A stretch of DNA of 64,000 nt from Enterobacter cancerogenus (GCA_000773965.1 JRUP01000027.1:94521-158520), one strand, 5' to 3'. Counted from the first letter of the stretch, positions 50,347-60,705 are shown. A program made the numbers and translations. Notes: generated from the letters alone by a model not told the origin.

Positions 50347-51267
50347 ATGTTAAAATTCATCCTGCGTCGACTTCTGGAAGCGATCCCGACGCTCTTCATC
50401 CTTATCACCATCTCCTTCTTTATGATGCGACTGGCACCCGGCAGTCCGTTTACCGGCGAGCGCACGCTCTCGCCTGAGGTGATGGCGAACATCGAAGCCA
50501 AATATCATTTGAACGATCCGATCGGCAAACAGTACGTCAGTTACTTAGTGCAGCTGGCGCACGGCGATTTTGGTCCATCGTTCAAGTACAAAGATTATTC
50601 CGTTAACTATCTGGTCGGCCATGCCTTCCCGGTTTCGGCCAAACTCGGCCTCGCCGCCTTCTTCCTTGCAGTGATCCTTGGCGTGACGGCAGGAGTCATT
50701 GCCGCGCTCAAACAGAACAGTTTGTGGGATTACGCGGTAATGGGGGTCGCCATGACGGGCGTCGTGATACCCAGCTTTGTCGTCGCACCGTTGCTGGTGC
50801 TGATTTTTGCGATTACCTTGCGATGGCTGCCGGGCGGTGGCTGGAACGGTGGGCAGTGGAATTACATGCTGCTGCCGATGGTGGCGCTGTCTCTGGCCTA
50901 TATCGCCAGCATCGCGCGTATTACGCGTGGTTCGATGATTGAAGTGATGCACTCCAACTTTATTCGCACCGCGCGCGCCAAAGGGTTGCCGCTGCGCCGT
51001 ATCGTACTGCGCCATGCATTGAAACCAGCCATGTTACCCGTGCTCTCGTATATGGGGCCGGCATTCGTCGGCATCATCACCGGTTCAATGGTGATCGAAT
51101 CGATTTACGGTCTGCCGGGTATTGGCCAGCTGTTTGTTAACGGTGCCCTGAACCGTGACTATTCTTTGGTGATGAGTCTGACCATTTTGGTCGGCGTGCT
51201 GACCATTCTGTTCAATGCGATCGTGGATGTGCTGTATGCCGTCATCGATCCGAAAATCCGTTACTGA
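50347..51267 (+). CDS. oppB: Oligopeptide ABC transporter permease OppB
   Basis: Inner-membrane permease of the Opp complex with six membrane helices (306 aa, the E. coli length). The permease EAA loop is visible at RTARAKGLPLRRIVLRHALKP, the site docking onto the ATPases OppD and OppF. The start is preceded by TAGG. It is the second structural gene of oppABCDF. Confidence 0.97.
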   Translation: MLKFILRRLLEAIPTLFILITISFFMMRLAPGSPFTGERTLSPEVMANIEAKYHLNDPIGKQYVSYLVQLAHGDFGPSFKYKDYSVNYLVGHAFPVSAKLGLAAFFLAVILGVTAGVIAALKQNSLWDYAVMGVAMTGVVIPSFVVAPLLVLIFAITLRWLPGGGWNGGQWNYMLLPMVALSLAYIASIARITRGSMIEVMHSNFIRTARAKGLPLRRIVLRHALKPAMLPVLSYMGPAFVGIITGSMVIESIYGLPGIGQLFVNGALNRDYSLVMSLTILVGVLTILFNAIVDVLYAVIDPKIRY

Positions 51268-51282
51268 TTGTGGAGCTCGCCC

Positions 51283-52191
51283 ATGATGTTAAGTAAGAAA
51301 AACAGCGAAGCTCTGGATGCCTTCAGTGAAAAACTGGAAGTCGAAGGGCGCAGCCTGTGGCAGGATGCGCGTCGCCGCTTCATCCATAACCGCGCTGCGC
51401 TGATCAGTTTGCTGGTGCTGTTAGCGATTACTCTGTTCGTGATATTAGCGCCGGTGTTATCGCAGTTTAAATATGATGATACCGACTGGGCCATGATGTC
51501 AGCGGCTCCAGATACGGTTTCTGGCCACTGGTTTGGCACCGACTCATCTGGACGTGACCTACTGGTGCGCGTGGCGATTGGCGGTCGTATCTCGTTGATG
51601 GTCGGCATTGCCTCCGCGTTGATCGCGGTGCTGGTGGGCACGCTGTATGGTTCACTGGCGGGCTATCTCGGCGGCAAAATCGACTCCGTGATGATGCGTA
51701 TACTGGAAATCCTCAACTCCTTCCCGTTCATGTTCTTCGTGATCCTGCTGGTGACCTTCTTCGGTCGTAACATCCTGCTGATCTTTGTGGCGATCGGTAT
51801 GGTGTCGTGGCTGGATATGGCGCGTATTGTGCGCGGTCAGACGCTGGGCCTGAAGCGCAAAGAGTTTATTGAAGCGGCTCAGGTGGGTGGGGTGTCGACC
51901 TTCAATATCGTGCTGCGTCACATCGTACCGAACGTGCTGGGTGTGGTAGTGGTGTATGCCTCATTGCTGGTGCCCAGCATGATTCTGTTTGAATCCTTCC
52001 TCAGTTTCCTCGGGTTGGGTACGCAAGAGCCGCTGAGCAGTTGGGGCGCACTCCTGAGTGACGGCGCCAACTCCATGGAAGTTTCGCCCTGGTTGCTGAT
52101 GTTCCCGGCGGGTTTCCTCGTGGTCACGCTGTTCTGTTTCAATTTTATCGGCGATGGCCTGCGTGATGCCCTCGACCCGAAAGATCGTTAA
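51283..52191 (+). CDS. oppC: Oligopeptide ABC transporter permease OppC
   Basis: Second inner-membrane permease of the Opp complex. The start at 51283 ([19 protein letters not shown]) follows GGAG and gives 302 aa, as in E. coli; a TTG five codons upstream is not favoured. The EAA loop is [20 protein letters not shown]. An N-terminal cytoplasmic segment precedes the six helices. Confidence 0.97.
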   Translation: MMLSKKNSEALDAFSEKLEVEGRSLWQDARRRFIHNRAALISLLVLLAITLFVILAPVLSQFKYDDTDWAMMSAAPDTVSGHWFGTDSSGRDLLVRVAIGGRISLMVGIASALIAVLVGTLYGSLAGYLGGKIDSVMMRILEILNSFPFMFFVILLVTFFGRNILLIFVAIGMVSWLDMARIVRGQTLGLKRKEFIEAAQVGGVSTFNIVLRHIVPNVLGVVVVYASLLVPSMILFESFLSFLGLGTQEPLSSWGALLSDGANSMEVSPWLLMFPAGFLVVTLFCFNFIGDGLRDALDPKDR

Positions 52192-52202
52192 GGAGTTTCC
52201 CG

Positions 52203-53222
52203 ATGACCATACATGAATTTCAGCCAGCGATGGCTGCACGTGCGGGAAACAGTAACCTGCTGTTGGATGTAAAAGATCTGCGCGTCACCTTTGGCACCCA
52301 CGATGGTGATGTCACCGCAGTCAACGATCTTAACTTTTCACTGAGTGCTGGCGAAACCCTGGGTATCGTCGGCGAATCGGGATCGGGCAAGTCGCAAACC
52401 GCTTTCGCCCTGATGGGCCTGCTGGCAAAAAACGGTCGCATTGGCGGTTCGGCAAAATTCAACGGTGAAGAGATCCTCAACCTGCCGGAGAACAAACTGA
52501 ACAAGCTGCGTGCCGAGCAGATTGCGATGATTTTCCAGGACCCGATGACCTCGCTCAATCCTTATATGCGCGTCGGCGAGCAGCTGATGGAAGTGCTGAA
52601 GCTGCACAAAGGCATGAGCAGCGCGCAGGCGTTTGAAGAGTCCGTGCGTATGCTGGATGCGGTGAAAATGCCGGAAGCGCGCAAGCGCATGAAGATGTTC
52701 CCGCATGAATTCTCTGGCGGCATGCGTCAGCGTGTAATGATCGCCATGGCACTGCTGTGTCGTCCTAAATTGCTGATTGCTGATGAACCGACGACAGCGC
52801 TGGATGTGACGGTGCAGGCGCAGATCATGACGCTGCTGAACGAGCTGAAACGCGAATTCAACACTGCGATCATCATGATCACCCACGATCTTGGTGTGGT
52901 TGCTGGTATCTGTGACAAAGTGCTGGTGATGTACGCCGGGCGTACCATGGAGTATGGCCGTGCACGCGATGTGTTTTATCAGCCTGCGCATCCTTACTCG
53001 ATTGGCCTGCTGAGTGCGGTGCCGCGTCTGGATGCGGAAGAGGGTGAGTCACTCACCACCATTCCTGGCAACCCGCCTAACCTGTTGCGCTTGCCACAGG
53101 GCTGTCCGTTCCAGCCACGTTGCGCCTTTGCGATGGACGTCTGTGCCAAGTCACCGCCGCTGGAGCCTTTCGCGGAAGGGCGTCTGCGAGCCTGCTTCAA
53201 ACCGGTGGAGGAATTAGCATGA
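52203..53222 (+). CDS. oppD: Oligopeptide ABC transporter ATPase OppD
   Basis: ATP-binding subunit. Walker A is GESGSGKS, the ABC signature FSGGMRQRV and Walker [13 protein letters not shown]. The C-terminal oligopeptide/dipeptide domain contains the cysteine cluster [15 protein letters not shown], which in relatives binds an iron-sulfur cluster. It has 339 aa (E. coli 337). AAGGAG precedes the ATG; the stop overlaps the oppF start (ATGA). Confidence 0.97.
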   Translation: MTIHEFQPAMAARAGNSNLLLDVKDLRVTFGTHDGDVTAVNDLNFSLSAGETLGIVGESGSGKSQTAFALMGLLAKNGRIGGSAKFNGEEILNLPENKLNKLRAEQIAMIFQDPMTSLNPYMRVGEQLMEVLKLHKGMSSAQAFEESVRMLDAVKMPEARKRMKMFPHEFSGGMRQRVMIAMALLCRPKLLIADEPTTALDVTVQAQIMTLLNELKREFNTAIIMITHDLGVVAGICDKVLVMYAGRTMEYGRARDVFYQPAHPYSIGLLSAVPRLDAEEGESLTTIPGNPPNLLRLPQGCPFQPRCAFAMDVCAKSPPLEPFAEGRLRACFKPVEELA

Positions 53223-54223
53223 GCACCGTCATCGAAGAGAAGAAAGTCTTACTGGAAATCGCCGATCTAAAGGTGCATTTCGATATTAAAGACGGCAAAC
53301 AGTGGTTCTGGCAGCCGCCAAAAACACTGAAAGCAGTGGATGGCGTCAGCCTGCGCTTGTATGAGGGGGAAACCCTCGGCGTAGTGGGTGAATCGGGCTG
53401 TGGTAAATCAACCCTGGCACGCGCCATCATCGGCCTGGTGAAAGCCACCGACGGTCGTGTGGCCTGGCTGGGACGTGATTTATTGGGGCAGAGTCAGGAT
53501 GAGTGGCGTCAGGCGCGCAGCGATATCCAGATGATTTTCCAGGATCCGCTGGCCTCGCTGAACCCGCGCATGACCATTGGCGACATCATTGCCGAGCCGC
53601 TGCGCACCTATTATCCGAAGATGCCAAAGCAGGAAGTGAAGGATAAGGTAAAAAACATGATGATGAAGGTTGGGCTGTTACCTAACCTCATCAACCGTTA
53701 TCCACACGAGTTTTCCGGTGGTCAGTGTCAGCGTATCGGCATTGCGCGTGCGCTTATCCTCGAACCCAAGCTGATTATTTGCGATGAGCCGGTTTCAGCG
53801 CTGGATGTGTCGATTCAGGCGCAGGTAGTGAATTTACTGCAGCAGCTGCAACGTGAAATGGGATTATCGCTCATTTTCATTGCGCATGACCTTGCGGTGG
53901 TGAAGCACATCTCTGATCGTGTACTGGTGATGTATCTCGGTCATGCGGTTGAGTTGGGCACTTATGACTCGGTGTACAACAATCCGCAACATCCGTACAC
54001 CCGCGCGCTGATGTCAGCGGTACCGATCCCGGATCCGGATCTGGAAAAAAACAAACAGATCCAGCTGCTGGAAGGTGAGTTACCTTCGCCGATCAATCCG
54101 CCATCGGGCTGCGTATTTCGCACCCGTTGTCCGATTGCCGGACCTGAATGTGCCAAAACGCGTCCATTGCTGGAGGGCAGTTTCCGCCACGCAGTATCCT
54201 GTCTGAAGGTCGACCCCTTATAA
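53219..54223 (+). CDS. oppF: Oligopeptide ABC transporter ATPase OppF
   Basis: Second ATPase of the Opp complex, pairing with OppD. Walker A is GESGCGKST, the signature [15 protein letters not shown] and Walker [13 protein letters not shown]. The C-terminal cysteine cluster [15 protein letters not shown] is present. The ATG at 53219 overlaps the oppD stop by 4 nt and follows GGAGG; it gives 334 aa, the E. coli length. It is the last gene of the operon. Confidence 0.97.
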   Translation: MSTVIEEKKVLLEIADLKVHFDIKDGKQWFWQPPKTLKAVDGVSLRLYEGETLGVVGESGCGKSTLARAIIGLVKATDGRVAWLGRDLLGQSQDEWRQARSDIQMIFQDPLASLNPRMTIGDIIAEPLRTYYPKMPKQEVKDKVKNMMMKVGLLPNLINRYPHEFSGGQCQRIGIARALILEPKLIICDEPVSALDVSIQAQVVNLLQQLQREMGLSLIFIAHDLAVVKHISDRVLVMYLGHAVELGTYDSVYNNPQHPYTRALMSAVPIPDPDLEKNKQIQLLEGELPSPINPPSGCVFRTRCPIAGPECAKTRPLLEGSFRHAVSCLKVDPL

Positions 54224-54235
54224 GGTCGAAAAGAA

Positions 54236-54264
54236 AACGCCGGGCAATTGCCCGGCGTTGTTTT
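54236..54264. terminator. opp operon terminator
   Basis: AACGCCGGGC-AATT-GCCCGGCGTT followed by GTTTT; 10-bp arms. It lies between oppF and the convergent yciU. Confidence 0.9.
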
Positions 54265-54276
54265 ATGCGTCAGCGA

Positions 54277-54606
54277 TTATTCACGCCAGAGAATGTGGCA
54301 CAGCTTATGGTCTTTCTCGCGGCACAGCAGCACGCGGGCAAACACATCGGTAATCGGCTCGCCGTCCGCTTCACCCAAACCAATCACCACTTCCGCAAAG
54401 AAGTCCGGGTTGAGATCGAAATCGACGTGCTCCTGCCAGTCTTCCGACGGGTCAAACAACTCCGCACCGCCGCGCTCTTCAAACTGCAGATTGAACAGAA
54501 TGATGTCAGCCGGATCGAGGTTATCACCGGCCAGTTCTAGAAAAATGTCGTAGGCCTGTTCCAGCGTTTCATCTTCGGTAAGGCGATTATTTAAATCCAT
54601 GGTCAT
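54277..54606 (-). CDS. yciU: DUF440 / UPF0263 protein YciU
   Basis: Acidic cytoplasmic protein, 109 aa, nearly identical to E. coli YciU ([20 protein letters not shown], then [14 protein letters not shown]). It belongs to the dsDNA-mimic family (UPF0263), with a surface charge resembling DNA, but the partner is not firmly established. It lies 37 nt downstream of clsA in one transcript. Confidence 0.95.
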   Translation of the reverse strand: MTMDLNNRLTEDETLEQAYDIFLELAGDNLDPADIILFNLQFEERGGAELFDPSEDWQEHVDFDLNPDFFAEVVIGLGEADGEPITDVFARVLLCREKDHKLCHILWRE

Positions 54607-54643
54607 TCCTGCTTACTCTGAGGCGGTAATCTTGTCGCTCGTT

Positions 54644-56104
54644 TTACAGTAAAGGGCTAAAGAAGTAAAACAGTCGTTCAACGATGCGTTGCCACCACGC
54701 ACGTTTAGCCCAGCGCGCACCATCCAGTAAGCGTGAGCGGGCGATATAGTCATCCTGCACCGTGGCCAAATCGCTGCCAAATCCATCATCATCAACCACC
54801 AACGTGATTTCAAAATTAAGCCACAAGCTGCGCATATCCAGGTTTACGGTGCCGACCAGACTCAGCTGTCCATCGACCAGCACGCTTTTGGTGTGCAGCA
54901 AACCGTCTTCAAACTGATAGATTTTCACGCCGGCTTCCAGCAACTCTGTGAAGAACGCGCGGCTGGCCCAGCCCACCAACAGTGAATCATTGTGGCGTGG
55001 CACCACAATGCTGACTTCCACACCGCGTTGCGCAGCGGTGCAGATGGCGTGCAGCAGGTCGTCACTGGGGACGAAATAGGGCGTCGTCATGATCAGCTGT
55101 TCGCGTGCGGAATAGACCGCCGTCAACAACGCCTGATGAATCATATCTTCCGGGAAGCCCGGCCCCGAAGCGATCACCTGGATGATATGACCGCTTTCCT
55201 GCTCAAAGGGCATGATGTTGGCATCCGGCGCGGGCGGCAGAATACGTTTGCCGGTTTCAATCTCCCAGTCACAGGCGTAAACGATGCCCATCGTGGTCGC
55301 GACCGGCCCTTCCATACGCGCCATCAAATCGATCCATTGGCCCACGCCTGCATCCTGCTTGAAGTAGCGAGGATCGACCAGGTTCATGCTGCCGGTGTAG
55401 GCAATATAGTTATCGATGAGCACCACTTTACGATGCTGTCGCAAATCCATACGGCGCAGGAACACACGCAGCAGGCTCACTTGTAACGCCTCAACCACGT
55501 CGATACCGGCATTGCGCATCATATTCGCCCATGGGCTGCGGAAAAATGCCACGCTGCCCGCAGAGTCCAGCATCAGGCGGCAATGCACACCACGGCGCGA
55601 GGCAGCCATCAGTGATTCCGCCACTTCGTCCGCCAGGCCGCCCGGATGCCAGATGTAAAACACCATCTCGATGTTGTGACGAGCCAGTTGGATATCACGA
55701 ATCAACGCGTGCATCACATCATCAGAGTTAGTAAGCAGCTGTAGCTGATTACCTTTGACACCCGCAATGCCCTGACGATGGTGACAGAGTTCAAATAATG
55801 AACGTGCCACGTCACTGTGTTCGGTGGCAAAGATATGGCGGCACTGTTTGAGGTCGTTAAGCCACTTGGCGGTGGAGGGCCACATGGTGCGTGCGCGCTC
55901 AGCCCGGCGTTTGCCCAGATGAAGTTCACCAAACGACAGATACGCGATAATACCCACCAGTGGCAGAATATAGATGATCAGCAACCAGGCCATGGCGGAC
56001 GTCACTGCGCGGCGTTTCATCAGGATACGCAGCGTGACACCCGCAATCAGCAACCAGTAGCCAAACAGCAGCAACCAACTGATTAGGGTATAAAATGTAG
56101 TCAT
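54644..56104 (-). CDS. clsA: Cardiolipin synthase A
   Basis: Makes cardiolipin from two phosphatidylglycerols at the inner membrane. It has 486 aa, exactly the E. coli length. Two N-terminal membrane helices are followed by two PLD-type HKD motifs: [16 protein letters not shown] and [16 protein letters not shown]. It forms an operon with yciU. Confidence 0.97.
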   Translation of the reverse strand: MTTFYTLISWLLLFGYWLLIAGVTLRILMKRRAVTSAMAWLLIIYILPLVGIIAYLSFGELHLGKRRAERARTMWPSTAKWLNDLKQCRHIFATEHSDVARSLFELCHHRQGIAGVKGNQLQLLTNSDDVMHALIRDIQLARHNIEMVFYIWHPGGLADEVAESLMAASRRGVHCRLMLDSAGSVAFFRSPWANMMRNAGIDVVEALQVSLLRVFLRRMDLRQHRKVVLIDNYIAYTGSMNLVDPRYFKQDAGVGQWIDLMARMEGPVATTMGIVYACDWEIETGKRILPPAPDANIMPFEQESGHIIQVIASGPGFPEDMIHQALLTAVYSAREQLIMTTPYFVPSDDLLHAICTAAQRGVEVSIVVPRHNDSLLVGWASRAFFTELLEAGVKIYQFEDGLLHTKSVLVDGQLSLVGTVNLDMRSLWLNFEITLVVDDDGFGSDLATVQDDYIARSRLLDGARWAKRAWWQRIVERLFYFFSPLL

Positions 56105-56267
56105 TAAGTGGACATCCTGTTCGCGCTTTGATGAGGAAAGTTTACGTGCTGAATAGCACTAGTGAAACCTTTAATCGTGAATGACAGTTCAATGAAGCTT
56201 TCGATTTGGCATTTTCAATCAGATCTTTATAATGCCTGGCGAGTTTAGCCTGTCTGATGAGGATGTG

Positions 56268-56441
56268 ATGAGACGAAGCAGAAATGAAGTGGCACGCTGG
56301 AGAATGTTACGTCAGGTACACCGCCGTCGTGCACGTTGGCTGGAAGGGCAGTCACGTCGCTATAAACGTATCCATGCCATTCGTCATCAGGTGGCGCAGC
56401 AGCATCGCCGATCTATCCTGTTCATCACGCAGAATATGTAA
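56268..56441 (+). CDS. yciY: Small basic protein YciY
   Basis: 57-aa arginine-rich protein, the same length as E. coli YciY, with the conserved RWLEGQSRRYKRIHAIR segment. The function is unknown; the charge suggests nucleic-acid or ribosome contact, which is only an inference. The start at 56268 follows GAGG; an earlier ATG at 56232 is not conserved. It is divergent from clsA, as in E. coli. Confidence 0.88.
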   Translation: MRRSRNEVARWRMLRQVHRRRARWLEGQSRRYKRIHAIRHQVAQQHRRSILFITQNM

Positions 56442-56457
56442 ATGGCTTACGCGGCCG

Positions 56458-56628
56458 TTAAGCTCCGCGTAACACCAGAGAGACATTGACGATCTGTAAT
56501 GCGGCCGCCAGCACGACTAACATCACAATGTGCTGCCGGGCCTGGCGCCAGCCTTGCTGACGCCAAATCCAGAGTGCTCTGCCAATCAGCGTTAACACCG
56601 CTACCAGCAGTAAAACAGACTGCCACAT
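56458..56628 (-). CDS. Candidate 56-aa small membrane protein
   Basis: A 56-codon frame (MWQSVLLLVAVLTLIGRALW...) with two hydrophobic segments at about residues 4-20 and 33-53 joined by a basic loop (RQQGWRQARQH), the shape of a small hairpin membrane protein. It starts 3 nt after the yciI stop with no Shine-Dalgarno, so it would rely on coupling to yciI. E. coli carries the potassium channel gene kch in this interval; this ORF is not a Kch fragment that I can recognise. Confidence 0.55.
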   Translation of the reverse strand: MWQSVLLLVAVLTLIGRALWIWRQQGWRQARQHIVMLVVLAAALQIVNVSLVLRGA

Positions 56629-56631
56629 CGA

Positions 56632-56928
56632 TTAAAATACGCGCTTGAACGGTTTGACCGCCACTTTCTCATACACGCCAGCGGCAATGTACGGGTCGTC
56701 ATTAGCCCAGGATTGTGCGGTTTCCAGCGAGGAAAACTCGGCAATGATCACTGAACCGGTAAAGCCTGCCGGACCCGGATCGTTGCTATCGACAGCAGGC
56801 ATTGGGCCAGCAGCGATCAGTCGACCTTCATCCTGCAGTAACTGCAAGCGCGCGAGATGCGCAGGGCGTACGGAATTGCGTTTTTCCAGTGAATCTGCGG
56901 TATCTTCCGCATAAATGACGTAAAGCAC
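56632..56928 (-). CDS. yciI: YCII-family protein YciI
   Basis: Small ferredoxin-fold protein (98 aa, the E. coli length) with the family His/Asp pair region [11 protein letters not shown] and PAVDSNDP; the reaction is unknown, and related domains act in dechlorination or lactone chemistry. The start is GTG, as I remember for E. coli ([17 protein letters not shown]), with GGGAG upstream. It is divergent from tonB and is followed at once by a small membrane ORF. Confidence 0.94.
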   Translation of the reverse strand: MLYVIYAEDTADSLEKRNSVRPAHLARLQLLQDEGRLIAAGPMPAVDSNDPGPAGFTGSVIIAEFSSLETAQSWANDDPYIAAGVYEKVAVKPFKRVF

Positions 56929-57074
56929 GATGGGGTACTCCCGTTAGACTTGCCGAAATTGCGAGACACGTTAAGTGATCGTTAATCAGAGTGCAAATGA
57001 AAGATAAATCCACCGCCATATAGCGCAATCTCCGCTAAAAAACGCCTTTCTGCGAGTGGCTTACACATCGCTTA

Positions 57075-57104
57075 TTGAAACTGATTGCTATTTGCATTTA
57101 AAAT
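57075..57104 (+). promoter_or_regulatory. tonB promoter with Fur-box similarity
   Basis: -35 TTGAAA, 18-nt spacer, -10 TAAAAT. The segment GATTGCTATTTGCATTTAAA is the same as I recall for the E. coli tonB promoter, where Fur represses by binding across it; 11 of 19 positions match the Fur consensus here. Confidence 0.7.
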
Positions 57105-57133
57105 CTGCGCTTCACTCAATGAATATGACTGAT

Positions 57134-57856
57134 ATGACGACGTTGACTACGCCTCTTCCTACACGTACCCCCGTAGCTATGATCTTGTCCGTGGTACTCC
57201 ACGGCTCACTGATTGCGGGCATTCTCTATGCATCGTTTCATCAGACCATTGAGGTTCCGAAAGCATCCCAGCCAATCAGCGTGACCATGGTGGCACCTGA
57301 AGTGCAGCCAGAACCGGCCCCTGCGGTGGTGACTCCGCCGCCGCCAGAGCCCGAACCTGAGCCGGAGGTTGCACCTGAGCCGCCAAAAGTCGAGCCGGTG
57401 CCGATTCCCAAACCTGAACCAAAGCCCAAGCCAAAACCTAAGCCGAAGGTAGAGAAAAAGGTCGAGCCGAAGCCACGTAAGGAAGTGAAGCCGCAGGAGA
57501 ATCCGGTCAAGCAGGATATCCCGACCACTCAGACGCGTCCGACCACGGCACCGAAGAGTAACCCAGCGCCAACGCAAACCGTCTCTGATGGGCCTAAGGC
57601 GATGAACGTGAGCAAACCTGCCTATCCGGCGCGTGCGTTTGCGTTACGCGTGGAAGGCCGTGTACGCGTGCAGTTTGATGTGGATAGCGACGGTCGGGTC
57701 GATAATGTGGAGATTCTTTCTGCCGAACCGCGCAACATGTTCGAGCGTGAAGTGAAGCAGGCCATGAAGAAGTGGCGTTATCAGCCGGGTCGTCCTGGCA
57801 AAGGCTTGACCATGAACATTGTGTTCCGCATTAACGGCGGAGCTAACATCGAGTAA
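57134..57856 (+). CDS. tonB: TonB energy-transducing protein
   Basis: Inner-membrane protein that, with ExbB/ExbD, energises outer-membrane siderophore and B12 receptors. The N-terminal anchor contains the essential SxxxH pattern (ILSVVLHGSLIAG). A periplasm-spanning region of Glu-Pro then Lys-Pro repeats follows (about residues 60-125), and a C-terminal domain with YPARAFALRVEGRVRVQFDVD. The third of three clustered ATGs (57134) gives 240 aa (E. coli 239). It is preceded by a Fur-type promoter and followed by a terminator shared with yciA. Confidence 0.96.
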   Translation: MTTLTTPLPTRTPVAMILSVVLHGSLIAGILYASFHQTIEVPKASQPISVTMVAPEVQPEPAPAVVTPPPPEPEPEPEVAPEPPKVEPVPIPKPEPKPKPKPKPKVEKKVEPKPRKEVKPQENPVKQDIPTTQTRPTTAPKSNPAPTQTVSDGPKAMNVSKPAYPARAFALRVEGRVRVQFDVDSDGRVDNVEILSAEPRNMFEREVKQAMKKWRYQPGRPGKGLTMNIVFRINGGANIE

Positions 57857-57875
57857 GCCTGGGTTGAAGGCAAAG

Positions 57876-57900
57876 AAAAAGCGGTCATTGACCGCTTTTT
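57876..57900. terminator. Bidirectional terminator, tonB / yciA
   Basis: AAAAAGCGGTCA-TTGACCGCTTTTT: long symmetric stem with A- and T-runs at both ends. E. coli has a functional bidirectional terminator at the same place. Confidence 0.9.
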
Positions 57901-57909
57901 TTATCGCTG

Positions 57910-58326
57910 TTAATCGGCAAGATTGGCTTTGCCAGGTGGCAGCGGACGGGATTTCCCGCTGTTATCCACGGCAACGTAAACAAATACCGCCTCAGTGGCG
58001 CAATACGTTTGACCGATTGGCTCAGACGAAACCTTCTTGATCCACACTTCTACATTGATGGTCATCGAGCTGTTGCCGGTACGTATGCAACGCGCATAGC
58101 AGCTCACGACATCGCCTACTGCCACCGGTTTTAGGAACGACATACCATCAACGCGTACGGTGACCACACGACCTTCGGCGATCTCCTTGGCCATGATAGC
58201 GCCGCCCATATCCATCTGTGACATCAACCAGCCGCCAAAAATATCACCATTGGCATTGGTATCCGCTGGCATCGCCAGGGTGCGCGACACCATCTCGCCT
58301 TGCGGCAATTTATGTTTTTCGTCCAT
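57910..58326 (-). CDS. yciA: Acyl-CoA thioesterase YciA
   Basis: Hot-dog-fold thioesterase with broad acyl-CoA specificity. It has 138 aa (E. coli 132). The catalytic-region motif ADTNANGDIFGGWLMSQMD is intact, as is VRVDGMSFLKPVAVGDVV. It forms an operon with yciC-yciB upstream (53-nt gap). Confidence 0.96.
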   Translation of the reverse strand: MDEKHKLPQGEMVSRTLAMPADTNANGDIFGGWLMSQMDMGGAIMAKEIAEGRVVTVRVDGMSFLKPVAVGDVVSCYARCIRTGNSSMTINVEVWIKKVSSEPIGQTYCATEAVFVYVAVDNSGKSRPLPPGKANLAD

Positions 58327-58379
58327 TGCTCAGTTCTTCTGCAGGTGAAGAGAAGCCCGACTGTGCCGGGCGGCGTTGC

Positions 58380-58919
58380 TTATTTTTGTTCTTGTTGCGG
58401 CATCTGTCGCCAGATATACACGCCGCTTAACAGAGTAAACAGTAGGGTCAGGCCGGTCAGACCAAACACTTTAAAGTTAACCCAAAACTCTTGTGATAAC
58501 CAAAACGCAACATAGATATTTACCAGGCCGCAGACGAAGAAGAAGATGGCCCAGGCAATATTCAATCGACGCCACACAACACCGGGCAACTGCAGCTCTT
58601 TACCGAGCATGCGTTGAATCAGCGGCTGTTCCATAAAGAACTGGCTGTAGAGCAGAGCCAACGCGAACAGAGAATAGATCACGGTGACTTTCCATTTGAT
58701 GAATTCATCGTTATGGAACACCAGCGTCAACGTGCCGAATACCGTCACCAGTGCGAAGGTGAAAAGCGTCATCTTTTCCAGTTTGCGATACAGCACCCAG
58801 CTGACCACCAGCGCCAGACCCGTGGCGACAATCAGGGCACCAGAAGCGACAAAGATGTCGTACAGCTTGTAGAAGATGAAGAAAACCACCAGGGGAAGAA
58901 AATCGAGTAACTGCTTCAT
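58380..58919 (-). CDS. yciB: Inner membrane septation protein YciB (IspZ)
   Basis: Integral membrane protein of the IspZ family with five predicted helices, linked to cell envelope and septation. The start at 58919 ([21 protein letters not shown]) gives 179 aa, the E. coli length; an upstream ATG at 58973 is rejected. Conserved text [14 protein letters not shown] and [22 protein letters not shown] is present. It lies 59 nt after yciC. Confidence 0.95.
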   Translation of the reverse strand: MKQLLDFLPLVVFFIFYKLYDIFVASGALIVATGLALVVSWVLYRKLEKMTLFTFALVTVFGTLTLVFHNDEFIKWKVTVIYSLFALALLYSQFFMEQPLIQRMLGKELQLPGVVWRRLNIAWAIFFFVCGLVNIYVAFWLSQEFWVNFKVFGLTGLTLLFTLLSGVYIWRQMPQQEQK

Positions 58920-58978
58920 AGCGTTTCCAGTTAGGGCAGGAGCGTTCAATAAAGGCGCTCCGCAGAGCGCCATCGCTG

Positions 58979-59713
58979 TTAACGTAACAGCATATACAGT
59001 CGGTACAAATAGATAATCAGAATCGCGGAGACCAGATTACCCAGCGCGTTCATCACCACCGACGCGATGTTCACCGGCAGCACTGTGAGTGATGAGATGA
59101 GGAACATCAGCACAATCTTCGCCAGCAACCACAGCACAATGGCAGGGGCGATGACTTTCATGTTCTTCCATGCCAGTTTCATACTGGCGCGCATCGCGCC
59201 AATCACCCCCATTTTCTCGCTGACCAGCATTACCGGTGCCAGTGACAGCAGAATCGCCAGAATCACGCCAGGCACCATCAATACCATAAAGCCAATTTGC
59301 ACCAGCAAGGTAATCAGGAAGGTCTGCAGCAGCAGTTTCGGCAACAGTGGTGCGGAGGCACCGATTGCTCGCAGGGCACTCACGCGTTGGCCATTGGAGA
59401 CCAGCGGGATCAGGCACAGCATACCGCCGAGCAACAGCGTGTTGCCGATCAGCGCGGCAAAGGTGCCAGCTGCGGAAGCGCGCAGCAAGATGCGCTGCTG
59501 ATCCGGTGACATATTCTGTACCAATTCAAAAAGTGATGTCGCGCTGTCGTCAGCCTGACTGAGCAGGGATAACTGGTCTTCGCCTGGGGTTAATGCATGA
59601 CCGACAATCACCGTAATGAACGACGTCAACAACGCCATCAGCACAATAGTAACCAGCTGATGACGCAGAAAATTTCCTGTGTCACGGTATAACGAGCTTG
59701 CCGTGATAGACAT
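58979..59713 (-). CDS. yciC: UPF0259 membrane protein YciC
   Basis: Polytopic inner-membrane protein (244 aa, E. coli 247, about six helices) of unknown function, in the YciC/UPF0259 family. Conserved stretches include [13 protein letters not shown] near the N-terminus and [24 protein letters not shown]. It is the first gene of yciCBA and is divergent from ompW. Confidence 0.94.
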   Translation of the reverse strand: MSITASSLYRDTGNFLRHQLVTIVLMALLTSFITVIVGHALTPGEDQLSLLSQADDSATSLFELVQNMSPDQQRILLRASAAGTFAALIGNTLLLGGMLCLIPLVSNGQRVSALRAIGASAPLLPKLLLQTFLITLLVQIGFMVLMVPGVILAILLSLAPVMLVSEKMGVIGAMRASMKLAWKNMKVIAPAIVLWLLAKIVLMFLISSLTVLPVNIASVVMNALGNLVSAILIIYLYRLYMLLR

Positions 59714-60053
59714 GTACTCTCCTTGATGGAACCGGGTTAATTAACCCGGCGATTGTACATGTTATGCGGGCGGGCTGGCACCCGGAAGACCATAACTTTG
59801 TGTCATCTCTGGTAAAGAATGGGGAATAGCACTTCGTTCCCGGTTCACAAAAGCAGCAAATCCTTTCCATCAGCCTGAAAACCCTCCCTGGCGTTTTTTC
59901 TTCCAGACGCGCAATGCCGAAAATTGATCTGAATCAATTCATTGTTTTTTAAGTGATTAATTTGAATTGATGCAGATGATCTTTTACCAAAAAAGGGTTA
60001 GATCTTGTGCCGCAATCCCGATTAAGACCCTACTTTTCTGCAAAGGAGTGATT
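59714..60053. other. yciC-ompW intergenic region
   Basis: This 340-bp gap between divergent genes holds an FNR box (59924-59937). A frame extending upstream from the ompW start is out of place and has no ribosome-binding site. No other gene is seen. Confidence 0.5.
59924..59937. promoter_or_regulatory. FNR box upstream of ompW
   Basis: TTGATCTGAATCAA is a perfect TTGAT-N4-ATCAA palindrome, 117 bp before the ompW start. E. coli ompW is FNR-controlled, which supports a functional site. Confidence 0.8.
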
Positions 60054-60686
60054 ATGAAACTGGCAAAATGCGCATTGCTACTGGCTCTGGCTATCCCGCA
60101 ACTGGCACTGGCTCATCAGGCGGGTGATTTTTTCATGCGTGCCGGTAGCGCGACTGTTCGTCCAACCGAAGGCTCTGACAATGTGCTGGGTATGGGCGGC
60201 TTCAACGTCAGCAACGACACCCAGCTTGGCTTGACCTTCACCTATATGGCAACGGACAACATCGGTGTTGAGCTGCTGGCAGCGACACCGTTCCGTCATA
60301 AGGTTGGTCTCGGTGCCACCGGAAATCTGGCTACCGTGCGCCAGCTGCCGCCGACGCTGATGGCACAGTATTATTTCTTCGATAGCCGCAGCCCGGTGCG
60401 CCCATATGTTGGCGTAGGTATCAACTACACCACGTTCTACGATGCCAAATTTAATCAAACCGGCCAGGATGCAGGCTTAAGCGATCTCAGCGTCAAAGAT
60501 TCCTGGGGTGTGGCGGGTCAAGTGGGGATGGATTATCAAATCAACCGCGACTGGATGCTGAACGCATCGCTGTGGTACATGGACATTGATACCGAAGTGA
60601 AATTTAAAGCCAACGGTGAACAACAGAATATCAACACGCGCATCGATCCGTGGGTGTTCTTCTTTGGTGTGGGTTACCGTTTCTGA
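60054..60686 (+). CDS. ompW: Outer membrane protein W
   Basis: Eight-stranded outer-membrane beta-barrel for small hydrophobic molecules. The start at 60054 follows AAAGGAG; the signal peptide (MKLAKCALLLALAIPQLALA) ends at residue 20, before HQAGDFFMRAGSATVRP. The last residue is Phe (VGYRF), the BAM-recognition end. It has 210 aa (E. coli 212). Confidence 0.97.
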   Translation: MKLAKCALLLALAIPQLALAHQAGDFFMRAGSATVRPTEGSDNVLGMGGFNVSNDTQLGLTFTYMATDNIGVELLAATPFRHKVGLGATGNLATVRQLPPTLMAQYYFFDSRSPVRPYVGVGINYTTFYDAKFNQTGQDAGLSDLSVKDSWGVAGQVGMDYQINRDWMLNASLWYMDIDTEVKFKANGEQQNINTRIDPWVFFFGVGYRF

Positions 60687-60705
60687 GGCACCCGCTGAAA
60701 CACAA

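Noticed and set aside
57206-57577. Low-complexity frames opposite the tonB Pro-rich region
   Set aside because: The Leu/Arg-rich and Gly/Ser-rich translations are simply the complement of the Glu-Pro and Lys-Pro codons of TonB.
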